NCBI GenBank assembly: GCA_051870755.1 | Contig: JBJECE010000012.1 | Span: 62,001-126,000, forward strand | Length of the DNA: 64,000 bases | Reading direction: 5' to 3' | DNA from: W0P28-013 sp051870755 | Lineage (GTDB): Bacteria > Bacteroidota > Bacteroidia > Bacteroidales > Paludibacteraceae | In this document: in pieces, positions 17,651 through 25,918 of the stretch | Numbering within the stretch: the stretch's first letter is position 1 | How the letters are laid out: each line of letters opens with the position of its first letter | Position numbers and translations under genes: made by a program | Notes under the pieces: model-generated | What the model was told of the DNA's origin: nothing | Databases searched by the model: none | What the model saw: only the letters and a program-made list of their open reading frames with translations

Positions 17651-19336
17651 ATGGAAAATTTGGTAAAATTATTTGAAGATTCGGTGAAAACGTATTGGTC
17701 GGCGCCGGCGCTGTCGGACTATCAGGTGCGGACGGAGACCTACGGCGAGTTAGCGCAAAACATCGCGCGTCTGCAACTTGTATGGCAAGCCATCGGGCTG
17801 CAAGAAGGCGACAAGATAGCCATCAATGCCAAAAGTTCGGTGCATTGGTCGGAAGCTTTTCTGGCAGCCCTGACGGGCGGCTATGTGAGCGTGCAACTCT
17901 ACAACGCTTTTCTGCCGGCCGACGTGCAGCAGTTGGTCAATCACTCCGACAGCAAGATTCTTTACACCGAGAGAAAATCGTTTGATGCGATGTCGTTCGA
18001 CGCCATGCCCAACGTGGTAGCCGTCCTCGACACCGACACCTTGGAGTTGCTGGCAGCGACCGATGAGGCGCGGCGTGCCTATGAGCAAGCCGACGATCTA
18101 CTCGCTGCTGCCTATCCGCAGGGATACAGCGCTGCAGATTTACATTTCCATCACCGCGACTTGGACGAGGTGTGCGCCATCATGTACACCTCCGGCTCCA
18201 CAGGCAACCCGAAAGGCGTGATGCTGACGGCGCGTAACTTCAGTTGGAACGTTAAAGAGTTTCAGCAACATATTCCCTACTGCGCGGGCGACAACTATGT
18301 GAGTATCCTGCCATACGCGCATATCTTCGGTTTGACCTGCGACCTCATCACGCCGATGTGCACGGGTATGCACACGGTTATCCTCGGGCGCCTGCCGATA
18401 CCATCGGTGGTGGTGGAAATCATGCAAGCCTACAGCCCCAAGATATTTTTTGCCGTGCCGCTTGTGCTAGCGAAGATGGTGGAGTTTACCGTTGGCGCAG
18501 AGATGCAGAGTGCCGCGAGGCAAGAGAAACTGACGCATTACACCGAGCACCACGACTACTGCTGCATGCTTCGCGAGAAAGTGATGGCAGCATTAGGTGG
18601 CAAGATAGAGGTGTTCGCCACCGGCGGCGCAGCCATTCCGCCCGCGATAGAACAACTGCTGGCATTCCGCATCGGTATGCCGTTCATCACGGGCTACGGC
18701 ATGTCGGAGTGCGCGCCGCTGCTGTCATTAGGACACGTGGGGCGCTACAAAGCCAAGAGTTGCGGCGAGACCATCGATAGCCTGCAGGTGCGTATCGCAT
18801 CGCCCGACCCCGAGAACATCCCGGGGGAGTTTCAAGTGAAAGGCGAGTGTGTGTTCGCCGGTTACTACAAGAACCCCGAAGCCACGGCAGAGGCGTTCAC
18901 CGAAGACGGCTGGTTCCGCACGGGCGATCTCGGCACATTAGACAAAGACAGCACGCTCTTCCTCGTGGGACGGTGCAAGAACATGCTACTGTCGTCCAAC
19001 GGGCAGAACATCTACCCCGAGGAGATAGAGGTGCTGCTCAACAGCCTGCCCAGCGTGCAAGAGTCGGTGGTGGTGCAACGCGAGCACTTGCTGCATGCCA
19101 TCATCGTGCCGAAGGAAGAACCAGGAACCAAGAGCCAGGAATCAAGAACAAAGAGCTATTCCACAGCAGGCGAGGACGCCTGCGCACCCGGACAACTAAA
19201 CGCGATTATGGAGGAGAACTTGCGCAACCTCAATGGCCGCCTGCCGCAATATGCGCAGGTGAAGAGTTTTGAATTGCGCTTCGATCCATTCGCCAAAACA
19301 CCGAAAGGAAGTATCAAACGCTATTTGTATCGCTAA
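17651..19336 (+). CDS. AMP-forming acyl-CoA/acyl-ACP ligase (FadD-like)
   Basis: 561 residues of the adenylate-forming superfamily. Signatures in order are YTSGSTGNPKGVMLT (P-loop-like A3), TGYGMSECAPLLS (A5), GWFRTGDLG (A7), GRCKNMLLSSNGQNIYPEE (A8) and the C-terminal TPKGSIKRYLYR with the catalytic lysine (A10). It should activate a fatty or aryl acid to an acyl-adenylate and transfer it to CoA or ACP. It heads a run with a FabF homologue. Composition is GC-richer than the flanks. Residues about 489-511, in the small C-terminal domain, are a low-complexity repeat-derived insertion that keeps the frame (see separate entry). Confidence 0.88.
   Translation: MENLVKLFEDSVKTYWSAPALSDYQVRTETYGELAQNIARLQLVWQAIGLQEGDKIAINAKSSVHWSEAFLAALTGGYVSVQLYNAFLPADVQQLVNHSDSKILYTERKSFDAMSFDAMPNVVAVLDTDTLELLAATDEARRAYEQADDLLAAAYPQGYSAADLHFHHRDLDEVCAIMYTSGSTGNPKGVMLTARNFSWNVKEFQQHIPYCAGDNYVSILPYAHIFGLTCDLITPMCTGMHTVILGRLPIPSVVVEIMQAYSPKIFFAVPLVLAKMVEFTVGAEMQSAARQEKLTHYTEHHDYCCMLREKVMAALGGKIEVFATGGAAIPPAIEQLLAFRIGMPFITGYGMSECAPLLSLGHVGRYKAKSCGETIDSLQVRIASPDPENIPGEFQVKGECVFAGYYKNPEATAEAFTEDGWFRTGDLGTLDKDSTLFLVGRCKNMLLSSNGQNIYPEEIEVLLNSLPSVQESVVVQREHLLHAIIVPKEEPGTKSQESRTKSYSTAGEDACAPGQLNAIMEENLRNLNGRLPQYAQVKSFELRFDPFAKTPKGSIKRYLYR
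19115..19183 (+). repeat. Heptanucleotide repeat plus palindrome inserted in the ligase gene
   Basis: Six degenerate 7-base units run head to tail from 19115 to 19156: GAAGAAC, CAGGAAC, CAAGAGC, CAGGAAT, CAAGAAC, AAAGAGC. Nine bases later a perfect hairpin follows, GCAGGCG-AGGA-CGCCTGC (19166-19183). Both are translated in frame, giving a polar stretch. Such units are typical of intergenic repeats rather than enzyme coding sequence. Confidence 0.7.
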
Positions 19337-19376
19337 AACGGCATAACGTAACTATCATTCTTAATAAAAATACAAT

Positions 19377-20618
19377 ATGAAACGAGTAGTAATAACCGGA
19401 CTTGGGGCGATAAGCCCTATCGGAAATACCGCCGCCAAGACGTGGGCAGCAGCCATCGCGGGCAAGTGCGGCATCGAGCCCATTCGCGGTTTTGAAGACG
19501 AAGTTCTGCCCATCCACGTGGCAGGACAAGTGAAGAACTTTGACCCTATCGCATCCGGACTGACGGCGCAGGAGATTCGCCACTACGACCTATTCTGCCA
19601 GTATGCCGTAGCGGCTTCTTTGGAAGCCGTGCAGCAGAGCGGCTTGGTCAGCGGCGAGAACATCGCCCCCGAGCGGCTGGGCGTCTATTTAGGATCCGGC
19701 ATTGGCGGCTTGCAGACCTTCGTGGCGCAGACCAAGAATTACCTTGACCGCGGCGCGAAAGGCGTATCGCCGCTGTTCATCCCCATGCTAATTGCGAACA
19801 TGGGCGGCGGCAACACGGCTATTCGCCTCAACGCGCAAGGTCCTAACCTGACCTCCGTAGCGGCATGTGCCACGAGCACGAACACCATCGGCGAGGCGTT
19901 CCTTGCTATTCAGGCAGGGCGCGCAGACGCCATCGTAGCGGGCGGTGCCGAGGCGGCTATCCACCCGCTGGCTATCGGCGGTTTCGCCAATGCGCGGGCG
20001 CTGAGCACCGTAGAAGACCCCGCTATGGCGTGTCTGCCCTTCGACAGCCGTCGCAAGGGCTTCGTGATGGCAGAAGGTGCCGGCGTGATGGTGCTGGAGG
20101 AGATGGAGCATGCCATCGCCCGCGGAGCACATATCATCGCTGAGGTATGCGGCTACGGACACACCTGCGACGCACACCACTACACCGCGCCGCGTCCTGA
20201 CGGCACGGTTACCGCACGCTGTATCCGCGAGGCACTCGACCAATCAGGCTACCGCGACGGTGAGACGCTTTATATCAACGCCCACGGCACAGGCACCGCC
20301 ATGAACGACTCCGCGGAAACCAAGGCTATCAAACTCGCATTGGGCGAGGAGGAGGCACACCGCGCGCTCATCAGTTCCACCAAGTCGATGACCGGACACA
20401 TGCTCGGCGCGGCAGGCGGACTGGAGTTGGTACTGACGGCACTGGCGGTGGAGAACGGTATCGTGCCGCCCACGATAGGTCTGACGGAGCCCGACCCCGC
20501 CTGCGACCTCTACTACACCCCGCTGCACGCCGAGGAACACAAGATAGACATCGCTATTTCCAACTCTCTCGGCTTCGGCGGCCACAACGCAACCGTGGCC
20601 ATACGACCCTTGCGCTGA
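19377..20618 (+). CDS. Beta-ketoacyl-ACP synthase II type (FabF-like)
   Basis: 413 residues beginning MKRVVITGLGAISPIGN, a complete KAS I/II thiolase fold. The catalytic triad is visible: Cys in SVAACATSTN (about residue 165), His in NAHGTGTAMND (about 304) and His in STKSMTGHMLGAAGG (about 340). It elongates acyl-ACP with malonyl-ACP. It sits 40 bases after the ligase and before FabZ, FabG and FabI homologues. GC is high (44 of 60 in bases 19921-19980). Whether it is the housekeeping FabF or a dedicated paralogue cannot be decided from this window. Confidence 0.9.
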   Translation: MKRVVITGLGAISPIGNTAAKTWAAAIAGKCGIEPIRGFEDEVLPIHVAGQVKNFDPIASGLTAQEIRHYDLFCQYAVAASLEAVQQSGLVSGENIAPERLGVYLGSGIGGLQTFVAQTKNYLDRGAKGVSPLFIPMLIANMGGGNTAIRLNAQGPNLTSVAACATSTNTIGEAFLAIQAGRADAIVAGGAEAAIHPLAIGGFANARALSTVEDPAMACLPFDSRRKGFVMAEGAGVMVLEEMEHAIARGAHIIAEVCGYGHTCDAHHYTAPRPDGTVTARCIREALDQSGYRDGETLYINAHGTGTAMNDSAETKAIKLALGEEEAHRALISSTKSMTGHMLGAAGGLELVLTALAVENGIVPPTIGLTEPDPACDLYYTPLHAEEHKIDIAISNSLGFGGHNATVAIRPLR

Positions 20619-20651
20619 ACGAATCAAAAGTTCAGAAAGCAAAATGATTAC

Positions 20652-20682
20652 TTTCGATAATAAAAGATTTTTTTTATCTTTG
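20652..20682 (+). promoter_or_regulatory. Internal promoter before fabZ
   Basis: TTTC (20652-20655), 19 bases, then a perfect TATCTTTG (20675-20682). The fabZ start codon is 32 bases further on. The upstream element has one mismatch. Confidence 0.65.
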
Positions 20683-20713
20683 CACTTGACTTGTTAAAAA
20701 TCTATGATAAACC

Positions 20714-21130
20714 ATGAATCGAGAAGAAATTAAACAAATCATTCCCCATCGGGAACCGATGTTGCTGGTCGATGAAGCGGAGGTAGCAGACGGCATAGCC
20801 ACTGCACGATATACCGTCCGCGAGAACGAGTTTTTCACACAAGGACATTTTCCGGGCAACCCGATTGTGCCGGGCGTCATCTTATGCGAAATGATGGCGC
20901 AGGGTAGTGCCATATTGCTCAAAGACGATTTGGTTGGCAAGTTAGCTCTGTATGCCGGTGTGGACGGCGTGCGTTTCAAACGCCAAGTGCGCCCGGGCGA
21001 TATTGTGGTAACGCGTTCAACCATCATCGGGAAAAAAGGCCCCTTGATTGTGGTCGATGCCGAAGCAACGGTCGAAGGCGTGATGTGTTGCAAAGGCAAA
21101 TTGTCGTTTATGTTAACCAAGTTATTATGA
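20714..21130 (+). CDS. fabZ: 3-hydroxyacyl-ACP dehydratase (FabZ-like)
   Basis: 138 residues, a stand-alone hot-dog-fold dehydratase. The start MNREEIKQIIPHREPMLLVDEA and the catalytic segment QGHFPGNPIVPGVILCEMMAQ (active His and Glu) are diagnostic. It removes water from 3-hydroxyacyl-ACP in the elongation cycle. It has its own consensus promoter and overlaps fabG by 4 bases. Its base use looks more like the host flanks than like fabG and fabI. This matters because most Bacteroidetes carry FabZ fused to LpxC, and LpxC here (43635) has no such domain. Confidence 0.93.
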   Translation: MNREEIKQIIPHREPMLLVDEAEVADGIATARYTVRENEFFTQGHFPGNPIVPGVILCEMMAQGSAILLKDDLVGKLALYAGVDGVRFKRQVRPGDIVVTRSTIIGKKGPLIVVDAEATVEGVMCCKGKLSFMLTKLL

Positions 21131-21873
21131 ATTTATTAGACGGAAAAATCGCCCTGATTACGGGCGGAAGTCGCGGCATCGGTCGTGCTATTGTGCTGGC
21201 TATGGCTGCCGAAGGGGCGGATATCGCGTTCACCTATCTGCACCGCAAAGATAGTGCCGATGAGGTAACGCAGGCGGTGGAGGCTTTTGGTCGCTGTTGT
21301 ATGGCGATACAGGCTGACGCCTCCGACTACCACACCACCGAGCAGGTGGTGAATAGTGTGTTGGAAAACTACGGACAGATAGACATCCTCGTCAACAACG
21401 CGGGTATCACGCGCGACAGCCTGCTCATGCGCATGGACGAGAGCCAGTGGGACACGGTCATCACCGCCAACCTCAAAGCGGCGTTCAACTTCTGCAAGTT
21501 GGTCTCCACCCACATGATGCGCCGCCGCAGCGGCTCTATCATTAACATCTCATCGGTTGTAGGCTTGTTCGGCAACGCCGGGCAATGCAACTACGCAGCG
21601 TCCAAAGGGGCACTCATCTCGCTCACCAAGTCGCTGTCGAAAGAGATAGGTCCGCGCGGGGTGCGCGTGAACAGTATCGCGCCGGGCTTTATCATGACCG
21701 AGATGACGCAGGCTTTACCCGACGAGGTGTGCGCCCAATGGGTGCAAGACATCGCCTTGCGCCGCGCAGGCGAACCCGAAGACGTTGCCAACGTGGCAGT
21801 CTTCCTTGCCTCCGACAAAGCATCCTACATCACCGGCGAAGTTATCAATGTCAGTGGAAATATCAAAAGTTAA
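21127..21873 (+). CDS. fabG: 3-oxoacyl-ACP reductase (FabG-like)
   Basis: 248 residues from the ATG at 21127, which overlaps the fabZ stop as ATGA. It is a short-chain dehydrogenase: cofactor motif ALITGGSRGIGRAI, NNAGITRD, and the catalytic Ser-Tyr-Lys in INISSVVGLFGNAGQCNYAA followed by SKGAL. It reduces 3-ketoacyl-ACP with NAD(P)H. The terminal motif ITGEVINVSGN fits FabG, which normally has VDGG; here it is VSGN. GC-rich base use. Confidence 0.9.
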   Translation: MNLLDGKIALITGGSRGIGRAIVLAMAAEGADIAFTYLHRKDSADEVTQAVEAFGRCCMAIQADASDYHTTEQVVNSVLENYGQIDILVNNAGITRDSLLMRMDESQWDTVITANLKAAFNFCKLVSTHMMRRRSGSIINISSVVGLFGNAGQCNYAASKGALISLTKSLSKEIGPRGVRVNSIAPGFIMTEMTQALPDEVCAQWVQDIALRRAGEPEDVANVAVFLASDKASYITGEVINVSGNIKS

Positions 21874-21877
21874 AAAT

Positions 21878-22669
21878 ATGTACAATCTCTTAAAAGGTAA
21901 GCGGGGCATTATCACGGGGGCACTGAATGATATGTCTATCGCATGGAAAGTGGCGGAGAGAGCCGCCGAAGAAGGTGCCGAGTTAGTATTAACCAACACG
22001 CCGGTGTCTATCCGCTTGGGTACGCTCAACCAACTGGCAGAGCAGACGGGTAGCCTCGTCATCCCTGCCGATGCCACCTCCGTGGAGGACTTGGAGGCAC
22101 TCGTCGATGGCGCGATGGCGCATTTCGGCGGGCAGTTCGATTTCGTGCTCCACTCCATCGGCATGTCGCCCAACATCCGCAAGGGCATCCCTTACACCGA
22201 CCTCAACTACGAGTTCTTCCGCAAGACGGTGGACATATCCGCCATGTCGCTCCATAAGTTGCTGCAGACGCTCTACAAGAAAGACGCGCTGCGCCGCGGC
22301 GGCTCCGTGGTGGCGCTCACGTATATCGCCGGCGACCGCGCTATGGCGGGCTATGGCGACATGGCAGACGCCAAAGCGATGTTGCAGTCTATCACCCGCA
22401 ACTTCGGACTTATCATGGGGCGCGAGAGAGGCGTGCGCGTGAACACCGTCAGCCAATCGCCCACCATGACCACCGCAGGACAAGGTATCGCGGGCATGGA
22501 TAGGATGATTGGCTATGTGGATAAGGTCTCGCCGCTGGGCAACGCCACGGCTGACGACTGTGCCGACTATATCCTGACGCTCTTTTCCGACCTCACCCGC
22601 AAGGTAACCATGCAGAATCTCTACCACGACGGCGGCTATTCCAATATTTTGCCTTGCCCGATGGAATAA
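21878..22669 (+). CDS. fabI: Enoyl-ACP reductase (FabI-like)
   Basis: 263 residues from the ATG at 21878 (MYNLLKGKRGIITGALNDMS), 4 bases after fabG; longer upstream reading would run through the end of fabG. FabI features are GIITGALNDMSIAWK in place of the usual GxxxGxG, LHSIGMSPN, ALTYIAGDRAMAGYGDMADA with the Tyr and then Lys seven residues on, and SQSPTMTTAG. It completes the elongation cycle and is the family targeted by triclosan. GC is very high (42 of 60 in bases 22261-22320). No ACP, FabH or FabD is present nearby. Confidence 0.9.
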   Translation: MYNLLKGKRGIITGALNDMSIAWKVAERAAEEGAELVLTNTPVSIRLGTLNQLAEQTGSLVIPADATSVEDLEALVDGAMAHFGGQFDFVLHSIGMSPNIRKGIPYTDLNYEFFRKTVDISAMSLHKLLQTLYKKDALRRGGSVVALTYIAGDRAMAGYGDMADAKAMLQSITRNFGLIMGRERGVRVNTVSQSPTMTTAGQGIAGMDRMIGYVDKVSPLGNATADDCADYILTLFSDLTRKVTMQNLYHDGGYSNILPCPME

Positions 22670-22690
22670 CAACGAACCCGCATACGACAA

Positions 22691-22727
22691 CTTGGTTATT
22701 ATGCCTCAAGGAAGGCGTAATAACAAG
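22691..22727. terminator. Inverted repeat between convergent fabI and helicase genes
   Basis: GTTATTATGCCT (22695-22706) and AGGCGTAATAAC (22713-22724) form a 12-bp stem with one GT pair, extended by CTTG/CAAG with a bulge. Neither side has a T-run. Its place between convergent genes suggests a transcript end structure. Confidence 0.45.
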
Positions 22728-22771
22728 GTGTCTGTGATGGCGTATAGGTTTTATAAAGAGGTTGTACGCGC

Positions 22772-24553
22772 TTAACGGCGGCGGCGCCATGGCTTTTCGG
22801 GATTGGCAGGACGGTCGTCTTGCTGCTTGCGCCGACGATTTTCGTAGCGTTGCGCTGCTTTCGGATTGTCAAATTTGTCGGGATATTTACCGCCTTTTTG
22901 TCGCTTGTCGGGACGAAACGGCACCATATCTTGTTTGTCGCGTTTGCCTACCAATTCCACGGTCAGTTTACCGCCGCGTGTCTCGAATGCTTCGAGTACT
23001 TGGTTGGCTTGGTCGGCATAGACGTCGAAATAGGTGCCGCGCTGGGCTATCTCGATGTCGCCAATGCTGATGGTGCGGTCGTTGGTAACATCGTTGATGG
23101 CACTGAGTATGGTGCGCGGCGTGGCATTGTGGCGGAACCCCAAGTTAATCAGCATCCGCACGCGTTGCCCGCGTTTCTTGGGTGCGCGGGTTTTGCTTTT
23201 GGTGGTAACTTCTTTGTCATTTTTTTCGGGCAGATTCAAGTCCTCAGCATCGCGATAGTAATCGAGAAAACGGTTGAACTCCAACGACACAAAGCGCCGT
23301 ATCACATCTTCTTTCGACAGGTAATCCAATTTTTTGAAGACATGTGGCAGAAATTGATCGATTTGTTCGTCGTTCACCTGCACTTGCTCCATGCGTTCTA
23401 TCAGATGGAAAAGTTGTCGTTTGCAGATGTCGATGCCCAAGGGAATGCGCGCGCGTTCAAACTTCTTTTTGATGATGTGCTCGATGGTGCGGATTTTGCG
23501 TTGTTCGCGCTGATGGACGATAGAAATGGATATGCCGCGCTTGCCGGCTCGTCCGGTACGTCCGCTGCGGTGGGTGTACACTTCGACGTCGTCGGGCAGG
23601 TTGTAGTTGATGACATGTGTCAGATTGCTGACGTCGAGCCCACGTGCTGCAACGTCGGTGGCGACTAATATCTGCAAGTGTCGTATTCGGAATTTGTTCA
23701 TCACGGTGTCGCGTTGCGCCTGACTGAGATCGCCGTGCAAGGCATCGGCATTGTAGCCGTCGGCCATCAGTTTGTCGGCCACTTCTTTTGTTTCTTGACG
23801 TGTGCGGCAGAATACGATGGCGTAAATGTCGGGGTTCATATCGACGATGCGCTTCAGCGCGAGGTAACGCTGTTTGGCTTGCACCATGTAGTAGATGTGA
23901 TCGACATTTTCGGCACCGGCGTTGCGCGTTCCGACTGCTATTTCGGTGGCATCGGTCATGTATTGTCGGGCTATGCGCGCAATCTCGTTGGGCATTGTGG
24001 CCGAGAAGAGCAGAGTGCGTCGATTGGCCGGCAGCGACTGCAAAATGGCTTCCAGATCATCTTTGAAACCCATGTCGAGCATCTCATCGGCCTCGTCGAG
24101 TACCAAATAGCGCACATGCTCCAAATGCACCTTGCCGCGTTTGTTCAAGTCGAGCAGACGGCCGGGTGTTGCGACCAAAATCTGCGGCTGAATGTCTAGT
24201 TGTTTGTACTGTTTTACAATAGTTTCGCCACCATATACGGGAACAATTTTGGTATGTTCCATGTGCGTGGCATAATGTTTCAAATCGTTTGCTATTTGAA
24301 TGCAAAGTTCGCGTGTCGGCGACAAAATCAATGCCTGAATCTGTTTGCTTGTGGTGTCGATTTTTGTGAGCAGTGGCAGTCCGAAAGCGGCTGTTTTGCC
24401 TGTGCCTGTCTGCGCCAAAGCCACCAAATCGCCTTCTTGTTCCAACAGAAACGGAATCACTTGTTCCTGAATCGGCATCGGCGTTTCGTAACCAAGTTCG
24501 GCTATCGCCGTCAGAATTTCGGGGCGGAGTCCCAAATCTTCAAATTGTATCAT
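22772..24553 (-). CDS. DEAD-box RNA helicase (DeaD/DbpA type)
   Basis: 593 residues. The helicase core shows the Q motif, AQTGTGKTAAFGLPLL (I), PTRELCIQIA (Ia), TPGRLLDL (Ib), DEADEMLDMGF (II), SATMP (III), VATDVAARGLDV (V) and HRSGRTGRAGKRG (VI). Around residues 475-555 is a DbpA-type RNA-binding domain (RVRMLINLGFRHNATPRTIL and GDIEIAQRGTYFDVYADQA). A basic low-complexity tail follows (NRRRKQQDDRPANPEKPWRR). It probably remodels rRNA or mRNA structure. Its promoter overlaps the gap terminator. Confidence 0.93.
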   Translation of the reverse strand: MIQFEDLGLRPEILTAIAELGYETPMPIQEQVIPFLLEQEGDLVALAQTGTGKTAAFGLPLLTKIDTTSKQIQALILSPTRELCIQIANDLKHYATHMEHTKIVPVYGGETIVKQYKQLDIQPQILVATPGRLLDLNKRGKVHLEHVRYLVLDEADEMLDMGFKDDLEAILQSLPANRRTLLFSATMPNEIARIARQYMTDATEIAVGTRNAGAENVDHIYYMVQAKQRYLALKRIVDMNPDIYAIVFCRTRQETKEVADKLMADGYNADALHGDLSQAQRDTVMNKFRIRHLQILVATDVAARGLDVSNLTHVINYNLPDDVEVYTHRSGRTGRAGKRGISISIVHQREQRKIRTIEHIIKKKFERARIPLGIDICKRQLFHLIERMEQVQVNDEQIDQFLPHVFKKLDYLSKEDVIRRFVSLEFNRFLDYYRDAEDLNLPEKNDKEVTTKSKTRAPKKRGQRVRMLINLGFRHNATPRTILSAINDVTNDRTISIGDIEIAQRGTYFDVYADQANQVLEAFETRGGKLTVELVGKRDKQDMVPFRPDKRQKGGKYPDKFDNPKAAQRYENRRRKQQDDRPANPEKPWRRRR

Positions 24554-24705
24554 GTCATTTTTGGTTTGTACACGTTGCTAAGTATCGGCTCGAAAATTCT
24601 TGTCAGTTGCCAATGTTGGCGTGTAAAACCCTACAGAAACAGGCGCGAAGCCGTGAAGAATTTAATCAAGAAAATACGTCGAAACGTCGGTTTGTAAATC
24701 GGCTG

Positions 24706-24735
24706 CAAAGGTACGAAAAAAAACTCACTCCCAAA
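24706..24735 (-). promoter_or_regulatory. Promoter of the DEAD-box helicase gene
   Basis: On the minus strand TACCTTTG spans 24713-24706, with TTTG at 24735-24732, 18 bases away. The upstream element lies inside the stem of the gap terminator. The leader to the start codon is about 145 bases; I see nothing else in it. Confidence 0.55.
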
Positions 24736-24756
24736 CATATTTGGGAATGAGTTTTT
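24713..24756 (-). terminator. Intrinsic terminator of gap
   Basis: A 15-bp stem with one mismatch (24721-24735 with 24740-24754) and loop CATA. On the minus strand it is followed by eight T residues (24720-24713). Confidence 0.88.
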
Positions 24757-24774
24757 CGTGTGTTCGATGTGCAA

Positions 24775-25773
24775 TTATTTGCAGATAACGCGAGCCATTT
24801 CGAGCACTTTGTTCGAATAACCCCATTCGTTGTCGTACCAAGCGCACACTTTAACGAACGTTTTGTCGAGTTGGATACCGGCTTTAACGTCGAAAATCGA
24901 AGTGCGGGCATCGTTGCGGAAATCGGTCGAAACAACGGCGTCTTCCGTGTAACCGAGTACACCTTTCAGTTCGCCTTCCGAAGCCTCTTTCATGGCTTTG
25001 CAGATGTCTTCGTACGAAGTCTCTTTGGCCAATTCGCAGGTCAGGTCAACAAACGATACGTCCGATGTCGGAACGCGGAGCGACATACCGGTCAGTTTGC
25101 CGTTCAATTCGGGCAATACTTTGCCTACGGCTTTGGCAGCACCTGTCGACGACGGGATGATGTTTTCCAAAATGCCGCGACCACCGCGCCAGTCTTTTTT
25201 CGACGGGCCATCAACAGTCTTTTGTGTGGCTGTTGCAGCGTGTACTGTGGTCATCAAACCGCGAACAATACCGAATTTGTCGTTCAGCACTTTCGAGATA
25301 GGAGCCAAGCAGTTGGTGGTGCAACTTGCGTTCGAAATGATTTTTTGTCCGGCGTATGTGTTGTGGTTAACACCATAAACGAACATCGGAGTGGCGTCTT
25401 TCGACGGAGCCGACATGATGACTTTTTTAGCGCCGGCCTGCAAGTGAGCCGAAGCCAATTCTTCGGTCAGGAAGAAACCGGTCGATTCTACTACAACGTC
25501 AACGTTCAAAGCGCCCCAAGTGATTTGCGACGGATCTTTCTCGGCAAAAATTTGAATTTTGTTGCCATCAACAATCATGTAGTTGCCTTCAACTTGGATG
25601 TCGTGGTTGAAGATGCCGTGAACCGAATCGTATTTCAGCATATAAGCCAAATAGTCAGCGTCCAACAGGTCGTTGATACCTACAACTTGGATGTCGTTGC
25701 CGAAGTTTTCGACAGCAGCACGGAATACCATACGGCCAATGCGGCCGAAACCGTTAATACCTAATTTAATCAT
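24775..25773 (-). CDS. gap: Glyceraldehyde-3-phosphate dehydrogenase, type I
   Basis: 332 residues: INGFGRIGR nucleotide-binding start, catalytic cysteine in SNASCTTNCLAP (about residue 150), and WYDNEWGYSNKVLEMA near the C-terminus. It is the glycolytic enzyme that oxidises glyceraldehyde-3-phosphate with NAD. It is monocistronic: a strong terminator follows and a 145-base gap precedes it. A minus-strand TACTTTTG lies at 25834-25827, 53 bases before the start, without a good upstream partner. Confidence 0.98.
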   Translation of the reverse strand: MIKLGINGFGRIGRMVFRAAVENFGNDIQVVGINDLLDADYLAYMLKYDSVHGIFNHDIQVEGNYMIVDGNKIQIFAEKDPSQITWGALNVDVVVESTGFFLTEELASAHLQAGAKKVIMSAPSKDATPMFVYGVNHNTYAGQKIISNASCTTNCLAPISKVLNDKFGIVRGLMTTVHAATATQKTVDGPSKKDWRGGRGILENIIPSSTGAAKAVGKVLPELNGKLTGMSLRVPTSDVSFVDLTCELAKETSYEDICKAMKEASEGELKGVLGYTEDAVVSTDFRNDARTSIFDVKAGIQLDKTFVKVCAWYDNEWGYSNKVLEMARVICK

Positions 25774-25918
25774 AATGTTTTGTGTTTATAAAAAGTGAAT
25801 AAAAAATTTTCTGTTTTTTGGGATTGCAAAAGTACTATTTTTTCCTGAAACGTGCATGTTTTTTTGCTGTTTTTTTTCAACATAATGGCAAAAATTGTGC
25901 CAAACAGCATGTTTTGCC

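Noticed and set aside
19115..19183. CRISPR-like or phage-derived repeat array.
   Set aside because: The units are only 7 bases, directly abutting and translated; there are no spacers. No CRISPR array is visible anywhere in the window.
24760..25764. A 334-codon frame opposite gap.
   Set aside because: It mirrors the real gap gene with its catalytic motifs; the antisense translation is unstructured and Phe/Val/Arg-rich.
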